Positions 53,647 through 63,383 of a stretch of 64,000 nucleotides of DNA are shown one piece after another. This DNA comes from Thermoanaerobacter wiegelii Rt8.B1. Lineage in GTDB: Bacteria > Bacillota > Thermoanaerobacteria > Thermoanaerobacterales > Thermoanaerobacteraceae. The notes beneath the pieces are model-generated. The model saw only the letters and a program-made list of their open reading frames with translations. It did no database searches and had not been told where the DNA came from. Numbering within the stretch: position 1 is the stretch's first letter; each line of letters begins with the position of its first letter. Made by a program: the position numbers and the translations under genes. Where the stretch lies: the NCBI RefSeq assembly GCF_000147695.2, contig NC_015958.1, positions 784,501-848,500 on the forward strand, read 5' to 3'.

Positions 53647-55130
53647 GTGTTTGTGATAAGGTGCCTATTTTGCTATAATTTCTTAGACACCGGATAGCAT
53701 ATCTGATATACATATATATATAAATATAACAGCAGTTGCTGTGATAATTGCTGAAATAGGGACAGATAGCACTTGTATAGTTTTTATTGCTTTTTTCTGG
53801 CTGGAAGGTTAAGTATATGTTATTGCCAATGTTCAAAATTTTCTTTTTAAATAGTCTATTTTTTGTGTTAACCGTCCATGCTTAACAAAGCATAATCAGG
53901 AATGAAAATTAAGTTTATAAATCTATCTTTGTGTTAATAGCATTCAATCTAATGAAATTAATACTTTTTTAGGTGCATTAGAGGATTTAGGAAGAAACGG
54001 ATACTCCAATAGAAAAATAATTATAATCCCACCTCCCCAATGAATTTGAAAAATGGATTTCCATTTAATCTTGAAAATTTAAGTGTTTTCAAAGATGAGA
54101 TTCATCCAATTGTGAATTAAGAGCATTTCATTTCTTAAAACTTCGATTATACTAGACCTTACAGTAAGCGCAAAAAATAATAATTTTTAATGAAAATAAA
54201 ATTTTTACTGAAAATTAGATGCGAAATCTCTGTTTATTACTATGGTCATTTTACTTGTTCTTAATTTTCTTAGGAAATTTCTCGAATCTTACTTGGAATT
54301 CCGAAGATCAAGTATACGATCTTGGGGAAAAACTAAATATACCTTTTGATTCACCTGAAACAATGATAGAGATTCAAAAATTTGCTGATGCTGATTCACA
54401 TCTTCAAAATCTAAACACGATGTTGTATCATCACGATTTTGTATCTAATGCTTAAAGAATTGTAAATTTAGCGTTGGATGCGATTAAAAACAAAGATAAG
54501 GAACCTTATGATTCACTTTGTAGATAATTAAAAAGTGTTAGCAAGAGTATGATGGAATTCTAGAGCTCCGCAAGCTTTGGCTGATTTATATTGCTCTCAT
54601 TCCAAATTTTGTTTTAGAATTTTCTAAAACAAATCTATTTTTTTATAAGGTAATTTTACCTTATATGCTTACATGATATTATATGACTTTCTTTTTATTA
54701 GTCTGGTTCAACCTTAGAAACATACAACTTTTAATAGCTGGTGTAGGTTGCTTTCTTAATTTTTTGGTTTTTGGTGCTAATGGTTTTGCGATTCATGTTT
54801 CAAAAGCTCAAATCTTGCGGGATAATGCTTACGGACATTCATGCCATCTATCAAAAATTGATCCAAGGAGTTGATTCAAACCACGTTATTGCACATAACC
54901 AACGTGTTTATTGTCCTTGTTTTACATTGGTTATATTTCTGGTTTTTGTGACTTTGTTTCTATGCTGTAAGTGGTAAAATAAAATGGAGAGATTTCGGAA
55001 GTTAAAAATCCTGAAAAAATACCAAAAATATATTACTCTTTAGCTACAAAGACTATTGGGATAGAAAGGAATGTTAACAATGAGTCAGATTAAGTATATA
55101 AGAAAATTGTATTACAGTAAAAGTGAAAGA
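53647..55130. other. Decayed region without intact genes
   Basis: 1.5 kb of broken frames. Protein-like scraps include NSEDQVYDLGEKLNIPFDSP to MLYHHDFVSNA near 54290-54455, continuing past stops (VNLALDAIKNKDKEPYDSLC), and a hydrophobic piece near 54683-54970. I cannot assign families. It ends at the third copy of the manC-tail repeat. Confidence 0.5.
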
Positions 55131-55278
55131 AATTGAAAGAGAAAAAGAGTGAGTATTTGTAAGGTTTTAAAGGTATTTTAGCAAACAGGATTATTCTTGT
55201 TTTTATTTTTGTCGATATATGTCGAAATATTTTTAATGTTTATGTTGGATTTTTAGGAAATGAAATGGTAAAATGAAA
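55131..55278 (+). repeat. manC-tail/promoter repeat, copy 3
   Basis: Near-copy of 46444-46590. It keeps the last codons of manC (AGAGAAAAAGAGTGAG), the spacer, two TGTCGA elements (one at 55220-55226 is TGTCGAA) and a promoter TTGGAT (55245-55250)-N18-TAAAAT (55269-55274). It may drive the TM2 gene. Confidence 0.85.
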
Positions 55279-55424
55279 GCAGGATGAAAAATTTTAGTTA
55301 ACTAATATAAAAGTTTTTTAACAATTCATAAAAATCAATAGCTTACTTCGAGGGAGTGTGTTTTAGTTTTAGTTTACATCTAAATAAAATAAGATAGTAC
55401 TCGTTAAAAAGGAGGAACAATTTT

Positions 55425-55772
55425 GTGAAACGTGGCAAATCAAAAACAGTTGGTTATATTTTAGCGCTCTTTTTTGGTGGTTTAGGTGCTCATCTTTTTT
55501 ATTACGGTAAGTATTTAAGAGGCATCCTTTATTTAGCGTTTAGTTGGACAGGTATTCCTATATTATTGGGATGGATAGACATGTTCTTCATTCATAAATG
55601 GCATCAGCAATATCTAGAAAGTCAAGAGATCTCTTCAGAATCTTTGCAGGAAAATCCACTTCAATCAATCACCTCACGAGTGGAGAAAACTGAACCCAAA
55701 AAAGTCGAATCTGAAAAATCAGTTTTATTACAGACCGGTTATCGAAATATCTTTCCACTGGTGTTAGTATAA
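55425..55772 (+). CDS. TM2-domain membrane protein
   Basis: 115 residues. A typical TM2 domain occupies the N-terminal half: two helices (TVGYILALFFGGLGAHLFYYGKY and GILYLAFSWTGIPILLGWIDMFF) with the conserved GGLGAH-FY turn. The rest is hydrophilic and may be truncated: the last residues (NIFPLVLV) end where IS3 debris begins. GTG 55425 is the start, eight bases after AAGGAGG. Role of TM2 proteins is unclear. Confidence 0.8.
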   Translation: MKRGKSKTVGYILALFFGGLGAHLFYYGKYLRGILYLAFSWTGIPILLGWIDMFFIHKWHQQYLESQEISSESLQENPLQSITSRVEKTEPKKVESEKSVLLQTGYRNIFPLVLV

Positions 55773-55816
55773 TATTATAGACACTTTAACTCGAACAGGA
55801 TAAAATAAAAATAAAA

Positions 55817-56300
55817 GAGAGGAAGTGCCTATAAAAGCCAAGAGGACAAAGAAAATACAATGATGAATTCAAGAATACTATAGTAGAGTTGTATAACTCT
55901 TGCAAAAGTCTAGCAGAGCTTTCAAGCGAATATGGCATCTCAAAATCCACAATATCAGGCTGGTTGAAGAAAGCAAAACCAATAAATATAGACAACAAAG
56001 GCACAACAATTACAGCAGCATAATATCAAGCTATGTTAAAGAAGATGGCAAGGCTTGAAGAGGAGAATGAAATATTAAAAAAAGCCATGGCCATATTCGC
56101 AAAGGAGTAAGCTCTATATTTGAGCTTATTGAGGAAAATAAAAATTAAATTAATGTGTAAAGTTTTAAAAGTTTCAAGGAGCTCCTATTATAAGTATCTT
56201 CATGTAGTATAGGATATATGACTCCGCAACAATTTGAGGATTTAATTAAAAAGTCAGCATAAAAATTTCGAGTTTTTGTGTCTACTATATTGACATAAAT
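55817..56300 (+). pseudogene. IS3-family remnant (orfA and start of orfB)
   Basis: An orfA-like frame has KNTIVELYNSCKSLAELSSE, YGISKSTISGWLKKAKPI (helix-turn-helix), an in-frame TAA and then MARLEEENEILKKAMAIFAKE (leucine-zipper end). Only the first residues of orfB (CKVLKVSRSSYYKYL) follow before the sequence collapses to what looks like the right end (56255-56300). The element lies immediately upstream of zorA and has probably replaced its native promoter region. Confidence 0.75.
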
Positions 56301-56331
56301 CCAAATCAAAATATGAAAGGGGTGTAATTTT

Positions 56332-57954
56332 TTGATTTTTAAAGAAATTACACTTTTTATAATAAGATTAATCCCAGATTTTAATGATATTTTTTGCTTC
56401 GGTATTATTCTCTTAGCTGTATTTGTTTTCTTTTTAGCCCACCGAAAACCTAAACAATATACTAGACTTGTCGATTTATATATAGAAAAAATCCACAACA
56501 TACCAGATAAAGATATCTTACTAAGGGAACTGATTGAGCTGACAGATGAAATAATAGAAAAAGAGAAAAATGACAAATACATAACTGGATTACTTGAAAA
56601 GTTTAAAAACAGGTGCTATAGTGGCAATATAAAAAATGCTGTGGATGTTTTGGATTATACGGCTTTGGTTGAAATTCCTGGTAAGCGAAAGGTATTTGAC
56701 ATGATGCCAGGTGTATTTACAGGTCTTGGTATTTTAGGTACTTTTGCTGGACTTGTTTTGGGTTTAAGTGATCTTAACTTTTCGGGTAGTACTCAGGCAT
56801 TGGAGCAAGGGATAAACAACTTAATATCAGGAATGTATCTGGCTTTTCTTACATCAATAGCAGGCCTTGTTTCTTCTTTGGGATGGTCTTATTTTGACAG
56901 GAAACGGCTTCATAATTATAGAGAAAAGATCCATTCTTTTCATTCCTCGTACAAAAAAGTGTTTGCACAAGAGGAAATAGACGATTATCTCAAAGACATA
57001 AGAGAGATTCAGGAAGAGCAAAAGACATATATGCAAAAATTTGTATCCGATTTATCCCTGGAGCTTAGCAATATGTTGTCGAATATACTGGAACAAAGGA
57101 TATTCCCTGAGTTCGCCAATATTATAAATCAACAGGTTACATCTAAGATCGTGGAATCCTTTGACAATACGATTGGAGAGATTAGGCAGTCCACTGAGAG
57201 CTCAAAACAGATGATTGAGAGATTTGCTAATCTGGCATACGATAACCAGTTAGAAGGAGTTCAAAGAATTGTTAATAAGTTTATAGAAAGTATGGATCTG
57301 TCATTAAAAGGGAAATTTGCGGATTTGGGCGAGTCCATTGGCGAGATGATAAAGTGGCAGCAAATGGTTAAAGAAGGTATGAATGAACTTATAGAAAAAT
57401 TGTCGAATAACATACTGAATTTACAGGATGTTAATAAAGCTATTGAAAACACAATTATAAATTTCTCTGATTACTTTGATAATGTCAATGCGGCTAATAA
57501 CCATCTGGTTGAGAATATATCAAAGTTAGAATCCGTCTCTTTAAACATAAATGGACTTATTGAAGACATGTCAAAAATGATAAAAGATATCAACGAGCAA
57601 AAGGATTTATTGTTAAAAGATAAGACAGAACATATTCAAATAATATCTAGATACATATTGGAGATCAACGAAAAATTCAGCTTGCTTGAAAAGAGTTATG
57701 CCAATATAAGTAAGGATATTGATATCTTAAACAACAGCCTCAAACAATCTATGGAAGAGTTTGCTAATAAAACTCATGAAGGGCTTAAGCGGAGCTTATC
57801 TTTATTTGATGAAGAGCTTGCCAGCATAACAAGCTATCTAAATTCGACATTAAGCGAAATTGAAGAAGCTGTAGATGAATTACCGAAGGTGATTATTGAA
57901 TTTAAGAATACCTTGAGAAGCGAAGAGAAGGAGATGCAGACCATTGAAGGATGA
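56332..57954 (+). CDS. zorA: Zorya anti-phage protein ZorA (MotA/TolQ/ExbB-like)
   Basis: Stator-type membrane subunit (540 aa) of the Zorya motor, which forms a proton channel with ZorB and passes the infection signal to cytoplasmic effectors. The first helix is at about 20-38 (FCFGIILLAVFVFFLAH). The conserved MotA/ExbB core is MMPGVFTGLGILGTFAGLVLGL and GMYLAFLTSIAGLVSSLGWS (about 125-188). The remaining 350 residues form a long coiled-coil tail, as in known ZorA. TTG 56332 is used, eight bases after AAGGGG. It overlaps zorB by 11 bp. Confidence 0.92.
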   Translation: MIFKEITLFIIRLIPDFNDIFCFGIILLAVFVFFLAHRKPKQYTRLVDLYIEKIHNIPDKDILLRELIELTDEIIEKEKNDKYITGLLEKFKNRCYSGNIKNAVDVLDYTALVEIPGKRKVFDMMPGVFTGLGILGTFAGLVLGLSDLNFSGSTQALEQGINNLISGMYLAFLTSIAGLVSSLGWSYFDRKRLHNYREKIHSFHSSYKKVFAQEEIDDYLKDIREIQEEQKTYMQKFVSDLSLELSNMLSNILEQRIFPEFANIINQQVTSKIVESFDNTIGEIRQSTESSKQMIERFANLAYDNQLEGVQRIVNKFIESMDLSLKGKFADLGESIGEMIKWQQMVKEGMNELIEKLSNNILNLQDVNKAIENTIINFSDYFDNVNAANNHLVENISKLESVSLNINGLIEDMSKMIKDINEQKDLLLKDKTEHIQIISRYILEINEKFSLLEKSYANISKDIDILNNSLKQSMEEFANKTHEGLKRSLSLFDEELASITSYLNSTLSEIEEAVDELPKVIIEFKNTLRSEEKEMQTIEG

Positions 57955-58636
57955 GAACAAAGTACACGATTACTGGCAGTCTTATTCAGATTTGATGGCT
58001 GCATTGCTTTTGATGTTTGCCCTTTTAATTGTCATTATGATTTATAAATATGCCGCCATTGCTGCTGAACTCAGTTTGCAGAAGGCAAAGGTTGATGACT
58101 TAATTGGCGTGAGGGCTCGTATAATAGATCAGCTTTTAAAGGAGTTTAGCAATTCAGATATGACGCTTAACATAGATCCTCAAACGGGAGCTATAAGCTT
58201 TAGCGAAGGTGTATTCTTTGATAAGGATAAGTTTGAGTTAAAAGAGGAAGGCAAAAGGTATTTAAATGAATTTATCCCCAGGTACTTATCGATACTCATG
58301 GATCCTCGGTTTAAAAAGTACATATCACAGATAATTGTAGAGGGCCATACCGATGATACTGGTGATTATATGTACAATCTGGAGCTCTCTCAGAAGAGGG
58401 CGTTTGAGGTTGTCAGATATATATTGCAATCTAATATAAAAGGCATTGATTCTAAAACAAAAGCAGATTTGATGTCATATATAACGGCCAATGGCCGTTC
58501 GTACAGCCAGCTGATCATTGAAAACGGGAAAGTAAACAGGCAGAAATCCAGAAGGGTAGAATTTAAATTTCGCTTAAAAGAAGAGGAAATGATAATGGAG
58601 ATGCAAAAAATCCTCAGGAAGGGATCTGTAAAGTGA
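57944..58636 (+). CDS. zorB: Zorya protein ZorB (MotB-like)
   Basis: 230-residue partner of ZorA. One membrane helix near the N-terminus with the ion-binding acidic residue (Asp16 in SYSDLMAALLLMFALL), then an OmpA-like peptidoglycan-binding domain: FFDKDKFELKEEGKRYL and VEGHTDDTGDYMYNLELSQKRA (about 132-153), with NRQKSRRVEFKF near the end. Start is TTG 57944 with AAGGAG nine bases upstream. It overlaps zorC by four bases. Confidence 0.92.
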   Translation: MKDENKVHDYWQSYSDLMAALLLMFALLIVIMIYKYAAIAAELSLQKAKVDDLIGVRARIIDQLLKEFSNSDMTLNIDPQTGAISFSEGVFFDKDKFELKEEGKRYLNEFIPRYLSILMDPRFKKYISQIIVEGHTDDTGDYMYNLELSQKRAFEVVRYILQSNIKGIDSKTKADLMSYITANGRSYSQLIIENGKVNRQKSRRVEFKFRLKEEEMIMEMQKILRKGSVK

Positions 58637-59811
58637 GCACACGTGAATTCGTATATATTCCTCATAAATTGCTTGAAATTAAAAATCGTATAATATCGAA
58701 TAGTTCAAATAAGGCAATAACTTTTGAAAAAAATAATGATGAAGAAGAAAGGCTCATGTTGCTGCAAAAAATAGTTAAGACGCCATTTAAAGATATTCGC
58801 GATCTGGCGTTTTCGCTAAAAAATAGTGAATTGTACCTGTTGATTCATTATTTTGCTGCTGCTGATTTTAACATCGATCCCAACAAGATTTATGAAATTA
58901 TAAGATTGAGGTTTAAAAAGAAATTCGCCGCTTTGCTCTGGGAACAGTATCAGAATAATTATTACAATAAGATGTATGTGTATTATTTTACGAAATTTTG
59001 CAATGAATTTAAAGAAGTTTTTGTAGAGCTGTTTAAAGATGAAAAAATATTGCAGTTTATTAAAGTAATGATAGTTAATGATGACGTAATTAAGTCTATT
59101 TGTGTTCACATAAGTAAAACTAAACTAAATATAGATAAATTTTTTAATACCTTAAAAATTAGTGAAAAATCAAAATTGGGAATGAACATAAAAAAATATT
59201 TTTATCTTTATTGCGATAAAGAAACTTATATGAGCAGCGATCCGAAAGTAATTTTAAATGCGGTAAAAATGTACAATCAGAATGAATTGTTGAGGTTTAT
59301 TGAAAATTATGTGGGTAATATACCATTTTCTGAGCTTAACTATGATATAATGGAATATATATTAGAAAGCAAAAACATACCTGAAAGTAGGGAAAAAGAC
59401 TTCTTCTGGAAAGATGTCTCTGAGCCGGTATGGAGCAAGTGCAGAAAATGGTTTTTAGATAATTTGATGAAAAAGCATCTTGATAGGCGAAGGTATAATT
59501 TCTGGACAAAATATATTGATTATATTAAGAACTTTGTTGTGGTTAAAAAGAATAACCGCAATCAAATAATTTATTTTATATATTTCGATAAATTTGTAGT
59601 AGTTGAATTCGAACCCATTGGTGCCGCCTATATATATAAAACAGACGTATTTAAGCGCCGATTTGGCGCGTTTGCCAGTGAAGACAGTTCTAAAAGTGAT
59701 AGCTTTTTTAAAGATGAGAGCATTGCTATTACTAGGATAATACACGGAGGAAGATGGGAATTCAGAGCTTATAATACTGTACGACAGCTGCTGAAGGGTG
59801 ATTGGAATTGA
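58633..59811 (+). CDS. zorC: Zorya protein ZorC (EH-signature type)
   Basis: 392-residue soluble protein in the ZorC position. Its C-terminal part contains conserved-looking Glu and His positions (VVEFEPIGAAYIYK and ITRIIHGGRWEF), matching the EH-signature domain that defines ZorC; the N-terminal 300 residues are helical. It is shorter than the E. coli protein (about 560 residues as I recall). GTG 58633 is the start, AGGAAGGGA upstream. It overlaps zorB and zorD by four and ten bases. Confidence 0.82.
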   Translation: MSTREFVYIPHKLLEIKNRIISNSSNKAITFEKNNDEEERLMLLQKIVKTPFKDIRDLAFSLKNSELYLLIHYFAAADFNIDPNKIYEIIRLRFKKKFAALLWEQYQNNYYNKMYVYYFTKFCNEFKEVFVELFKDEKILQFIKVMIVNDDVIKSICVHISKTKLNIDKFFNTLKISEKSKLGMNIKKYFYLYCDKETYMSSDPKVILNAVKMYNQNELLRFIENYVGNIPFSELNYDIMEYILESKNIPESREKDFFWKDVSEPVWSKCRKWFLDNLMKKHLDRRRYNFWTKYIDYIKNFVVVKKNNRNQIIYFIYFDKFVVVEFEPIGAAYIYKTDVFKRRFGAFASEDSSKSDSFFKDESIAITRIIHGGRWEFRAYNTVRQLLKGDWN

Positions 59812-62602
59812 TAAAGATTTCAAAAGACTTATCAGATAGGGGTATTAAAATTGCTTGTCATGTTTTAAAAAAGAGAAAGCCTGTTGAAATAAAAATACCG
59901 CTTTTTTTAAACCCAGTAGAATGGCTAAAGGATATCTTGCCTGATGAAATGGAGGCATTAAATGTACTTGAAGGCTTGTGGCAGGAAGGTATTTTGCAGG
60001 AAGAAAACAATTTTTATGTGATACCTTATGAATTTTTATACAATATCGCTGAAGATCAGAGGTGTATACTTTGCCTTCCTGTTGAAGATAATTCGATAAA
60101 AGTCCATATAAAAGCGAAAGGAATCCTTGGCAGTAGTGATTTTGCGTTGATACCTGACATATACATAAAAGATGAGAAGATGGGGCCTCTGGATAGAAGA
60201 ATTAAAAATGTAGTGTCCCACAACGGCAGCCTTTATTTAATACCATTAAATCTTTACAGCCTTTTAAATGAAATAGATGCGTATAAGCCCACTGCTGACC
60301 CTCTATTGCAGGCGAAGATTATCGCAAAAGTTAAATATAAAGCTAAGTCGGCTAATGTGACTTTTGATAAATTTTTGGAAAGCGAAGAAGTGTACTATTC
60401 TGAAAAACTGGATGTGGATATAGTTAAGCACAGCGACGATCATATCCAAATTGTACCGGTTTTAGGCAATGAAATTGATAGTTTATTAAAAGATAGCAAA
60501 GATAAGGTCTTAAAACAGCATAATACTTTGTATGGTGAAGGTATAAAGAGGAAAAGAATTTTTTTGGAAGATAGAGTCGTACAAAATTATAATAAAATTC
60601 TTAGACAGGGGCATCTTAAAGGGACTCAGATACCCAGGTTTTTGACCGACCCATATTCTATTTTACCTGAAAATATAGATTTGTCTAATTTCAGTAAAAG
60701 GGTAAAAGAACTCGGACTTAAGGTCTATAGGGCTAATCCGTATATTAATATAAAAAGAGATAAAAATTCCGGGTGGTTTGATTTTGAGATAGGTGGGATC
60801 ATACATGAAGATACCGGTTTTGGTCTTGATGAAGATGGTGATTATACACGGAAAAACGAACTGAAAGATAATGCTAAGATCGATGTGGAGGAGTATAGGC
60901 ACCTGGTTCAAAAAGCTGTTGAGAGCGGAGAAGATTATGTAAATTATAAAGGCAACTGGATAAAAATTGATAGAGAGCAGGCTAGCAGATTTTTAAATAT
61001 AGTTGATAATGAGCAATTCAGGAAAACACAGAGGATAGATATTACACGATTGCCTTATGTTTTGAAAATATATGAAAACATAGAGAATCTGGAGTATAAC
61101 GAAACGGCGTTAAGCTTGAAAAAACAGCTTACAGGTAATTTTAGCATAAGCGACTTTAGATATCCTATGTATTTAAAAAATTGCCAGCTGTACGAGCATC
61201 AAAAGGAAGGATTTTTATGGTTTAAGGGCCTGTACGAAAATCACATGGGTGGGCTGCTCGCTGATGATATGGGTTTGGGAAAAACTTTACAGATAATTAG
61301 TTTCTTGTGTTATCTAAAAGAATGTAATGAAATTAAACCTACGCTAATCATAGCTCCATATACTTTGTTAGATGTATGGGAGAGCGAAATACGTAAGTTC
61401 TCTGAAATTACTTCTGTATATAGGCATACAGGTTACAAAAGGTATAAAACACCCGAGCTTCTTAAAAATTATGAAATCACGTTGACCACTTACGAGACGC
61501 TTGTTAGAGATCAATTGCTGTTAGGGCAAATAGATTGGCAGGCAGTTGTTTGCGATGAGGCACAGAAAATAAAAAACAGCACAACTTTGACTACATCGGC
61601 TGTTAAGGCCTTAAAAGCCAGAATCAAGATAGCTATGACCGGGACTCCTGTGGAAAACAATCTAGGTGAGCTATGGTGTATAATAGATTATGTGCAACCT
61701 GGTCTTTTATCTAGTTATCATGAGTTTAGAAAGACGTATCAAATACCTATAGAGGATGCTATAAGCAATAGAAGTGAAGCATACGTAGAAGTAAAGAACA
61801 AACTATTGAACACGATAAGACCTGTGTACCTGAGGAGAGTAAAAGATGGCATTTTATCACTTCCTGCAAAGAACGAGTTTTTTTAGAAGTAGAACTTACA
61901 GCATTGCAAGAAAAAGTCTATTGTCAATTGATAGAAGATTATAAAAATAAGGGGAAAAGTGAATCACCCCTTGGTGTATTGCAAAAGTTGATGGAATTGT
62001 GCGCCCATCCACGCCTTGTACGAGATGAAGGTGAAGTGAATACCTTTCAACTTTTAAGTGAGTCAGGGAAACTTCAACGCCTTATAGAACTTTTAAATGA
62101 GATAAAGCGTAGAGGTGAAAAGGCGGTTATATTTACCCATTATATAAAAATGCAGGCGATATTGAGAAAAGTCATCATGGATGTTTTTGGCATAAATTGT
62201 CCTGTGATAAATGGCAACATTAAAGGCGACAGGATGAGCATTATTGACAGGTTCAAAGAATCTTCCGGCTTTGGCGTTATTATTCTCTCTACAAGAGCTG
62301 CTGGCGTGGGTGTTACCATAACTGAAGCCAATAATGTGATTCATTATACAAGGGATTGGAATCCAGCTGTTGAAAAGCAGGCTACAGATAGGGTTTATCG
62401 AATAGGACAGACCCGCGAAGTAAATATATATTACCCTATATGCATAAGCAGCAGAGGAAAAACAGTGGAAGAGCGTTTAAATGAGGTATTACAGAAAAAG
62501 CTTCAGCTTCTTAACGAAGTGATTGTACCATCGAGATGTTTGAGCATAACAGAAGAAAATTATGACTATTTATTGCAGGATTTTTCCGATTGGTCCGCAT
62601 GA
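59802..62602 (+). pseudogene. zorD: Zorya helicase/nuclease ZorD, frameshifted
   Basis: SNF2-type helicase effector of type I Zorya. The N-terminal 470 residues are the family-specific region. Helicase motifs follow: LLADDMGLGKTLQII (Walker A), VVCDEAQKIKN (DEAQ box) and AMTGTPVENNLGELW in frame 1; VIFTHYIKM, ILSTRAAGVGVTITEANNVI and DRVYRIGQTREVN in frame 2. The frames meet at a run of seven T (61878-61884); eight T would restore NEFFLEVELTALQEK and one protein of about 933 residues. TTG 59802 is the start. Without the C-terminal RecA lobe the system should be dead, unless slippage or a sequencing error is involved. Confidence 0.88.
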
Positions 62603-62944
62603 AAAAAGTGTACAAAATATCAAAAATAGGTATGGGAAGTACATTGAAATTCGGAGTAGTTTAGCTTCTATGTTTCTTACTGGTTATAATCCCTCTTTTC
62701 TCGATGGCACGGATATAGGGTCTTTGAGAAGAGACAAAGTTTTATAACCTGAAGGCTTATCAGTATAAGGTTTAATATCGACTTTAAAATGCTTTGAAGC
62801 AAAAAGAAAAATTTTTAAGCAAAAATTTAATAAAAAACCTTCTTTTTTCTCAAATCTTTTTGTATCAACGATTGTAAGATTTGATAACCCTTAAAATTAG
62901 GGGCTTATCTGACATAACTTAAACTATGGATAGGGGCGAAGGAA

Positions 62945-63179
62945 ATGACTGAAAACGAATTAGGTTCAATATTATGATCAATGTATGACAATGCACCCGC
63001 CGGTTATAAAGTGGCAAATATTCATTTGTTTGGAATCAAATATGCATCAATTATAACTGAAAATGATTTTAAGGTGATGGATATTATTCGCGCTTCTGGG
63101 TTAAATCAATATAAATCAATAATATGCAACAGAAGTTAGCAAAGGTATTAAGCTGTCTAGATATGTTATACCGAACTAA
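62945..63179 (+). pseudogene. Small HTH-like protein, disrupted
   Basis: ATG 62945 follows GCGAAGGA and starts MTENELGSIL, then a TGA, SMYDNAPAGYKVANIHLFGI, KYASIITENDFKVMDIIRAS and, in another frame, TEVSKGIKLSRYVIPN to a stop at 63177-63179. This resembles a family of about 75-residue HTH-like proteins found beside restriction and defence genes. One stop and one frameshift inactivate it. The stretch 62603-62944 holds only scraps. Confidence 0.55.
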
Positions 63180-63383
63180 AAGAAAACAGAATTAAGGCAC
63201 TTTTCAAAGTGAGTTTACTGGTTTAAGTTCCTTGTGAATTTCGTTTAAATGGAGTTTTTTACATTATTATCAAAGTCTTTATATAAAAGGAATTTTTTAT
63301 ATTCTTTCTGTGAATAAGACCCTTTTATATTTGAATTTTATGCTTATAAATACAGTGAATAAGACCTTTTTGGGAGGGATTAA

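Noticed and set aside
54219-54455. 78-residue frame as a gene
   Set aside because: No ribosome site, and the protein-like sequence continues past stop codons, so it is debris.
51790-62602. A functional link between the flagellin and Zorya because ZorAB resembles MotAB
   Set aside because: They are separated by 1.5 kb of decayed DNA, a manC-tail repeat and an IS3 remnant, and ZorAB is not a flagellar stator.
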